DNA of 64,000 bases from Candida dubliniensis CD36 (Eukaryota; Ascomycota; Pichiomycetes; Serinales; Debaryomycetaceae), in contig NC_012863.1 of NCBI RefSeq assembly GCF_000026945.1, forward strand, positions 773,501 to 837,500. The letters run 5' to 3'. The notes beneath the pieces were generated by a model. That model did no database searches. It was not told the origin of the DNA and was given only the letters and a program-made list of their open reading frames with translations. Positions 63,696 through 64,000 of this stretch are shown here, in pieces. The stretch's first letter is position 1. Each line of letters starts with the position of its first letter. The position numbers and the translations under genes are program-made.

Positions 63696-64000
63696 TCAAG
63701 TTCTCTGTTTCGAGTTTGGTTTTGGTTTGGAAATTGTTTTCAATCTAAAATATTCATGGCATTTCTTAACAAAATTAATAGGAATTCCAAATACTGGGTG
63801 AATTGGATTTGTGAAATTATCTTCCTCTTCCTTGTTTATATCAATTTGAAATGCTAATGAAAAAGTCTTATCTTGACTAAATTCATAATTATGTTCAAGA
63901 ATACTAAGTCCAGATAAACTATAATTTGTATGATAATAATCAACTTGTTTCCCTGGTTTATCTTTAAATCCTCCTGTTTCTTCTTGGGCTATAATTAATA
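63696..64000 (-). CDS. RAM1: Protein farnesyltransferase beta subunit, C-terminal part (runs off the window)
   Basis: The last 100 codons of a minus-strand gene are present; the 5' end lies beyond 64000. Translation shows GGFKDKPGKQVDYYHTNYSL followed by SGLSILEH. This is the beta-subunit signature block that includes a zinc ligand (the His in YHT) and the GGF(x)DKPGK loop. The pattern YHTNYSLSGLS fits farnesyltransferase beta better than geranylgeranyltransferase beta. The following NPIHPVFGIPINFV matches the usual HPVYNI region. It farnesylates CaaX proteins such as Ras and a-factor-type pheromone. Confidence 0.85.
   Translation of the reverse strand, partial: LIIAQEETGGFKDKPGKQVDYYHTNYSLSGLSILEHNYEFSQDKTFSLAFQIDINKEEEDNFTNPIHPVFGIPINFVKKCHEYFRLKTISKPKPNSKQRT

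Noticed and set aside
1..64000. tRNA genes, LTR retrotransposons and spliceosomal introns
   Set aside because: I saw no convincing internal tRNA B-box with a cloverleaf context, no paired LTRs or pol motifs, and no GTATGT/TACTAAC pairs interrupting the called genes. A tRNA or splice-site scan could still find something.

Overview
This is nuclear chromosomal DNA from a budding yeast of the CUG-Ser clade, most likely a Candida species close to C. albicans and C. tropicalis. Four things support this: AT-rich, intron-poor genes; many trinucleotide-repeat Asn/Gln tracts in coding regions; a CTG codon in RPN6 at a position that is serine in other eukaryotes; and hypha-type GPI cell-wall proteins (RBT1/HWP family) next to ECE1-type secreted peptide precursors. 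The ECE1 and HWP families are, to my knowledge, restricted to C. albicans and its near relatives. The species itself is inference.

Positions 1-25300 are the accessory part. A gamma-glutamyltransferase-type gene (38-1825) is followed by a long repeat-rich intergenic region that holds a probable decayed gene. Next come two paralogous GPI-anchored Ser/Thr-rich wall proteins. One (6172-8325) has a Flo11-type adhesin domain bracketed by Kex2-type KR sites. The other (12152-16696) lacks that domain and carries large tandem repeats. The pair share a 5' leader motif and 3' UTR motifs, so they look like a duplication. Downstream, in the same orientation, is a family of short ECE1-like secreted precursors: 18366-18603 (frameshifted), 19892-20446, 21740-21907 (tiny and divergent) and 23839-24165. 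A possible further relic lies at 21311-21445. The intergenic spaces are large (1-4 kb), as is typical of regulated hyphal genes.

Positions 25300-64000 are compact housekeeping sequence. In order the genes are: a DHA2/VBA-type MFS transporter, a YML018C/THI74-type transporter, a 2-oxoglutarate/Fe(II) oxygenase, TRM5, RRP4, MRF1, an orphan ORF, TMA17, OMS1, RPN6, NUP84, a PX-BAR sorting nexin (Snx41/Atg20 type), a DUF3445 haem-dependent N-demethylase-like protein, TRM3, RRP42, NUP53/ASM4, NUR1, a coiled-coil protein, a PTP2/PTP3-type tyrosine phosphatase, and the 3' end of RAM1 running off the right edge.

Some genes share a process. RRP4 and RRP42 are exosome core subunits. TRM5 and TRM3 are tRNA methyltransferases. 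TMA17 and RPN6 belong to proteasome assembly and lid. NUP84, NUP53 and NUR1 act at the nuclear envelope. I saw no tRNA, rRNA, intact transposon or CRISPR.
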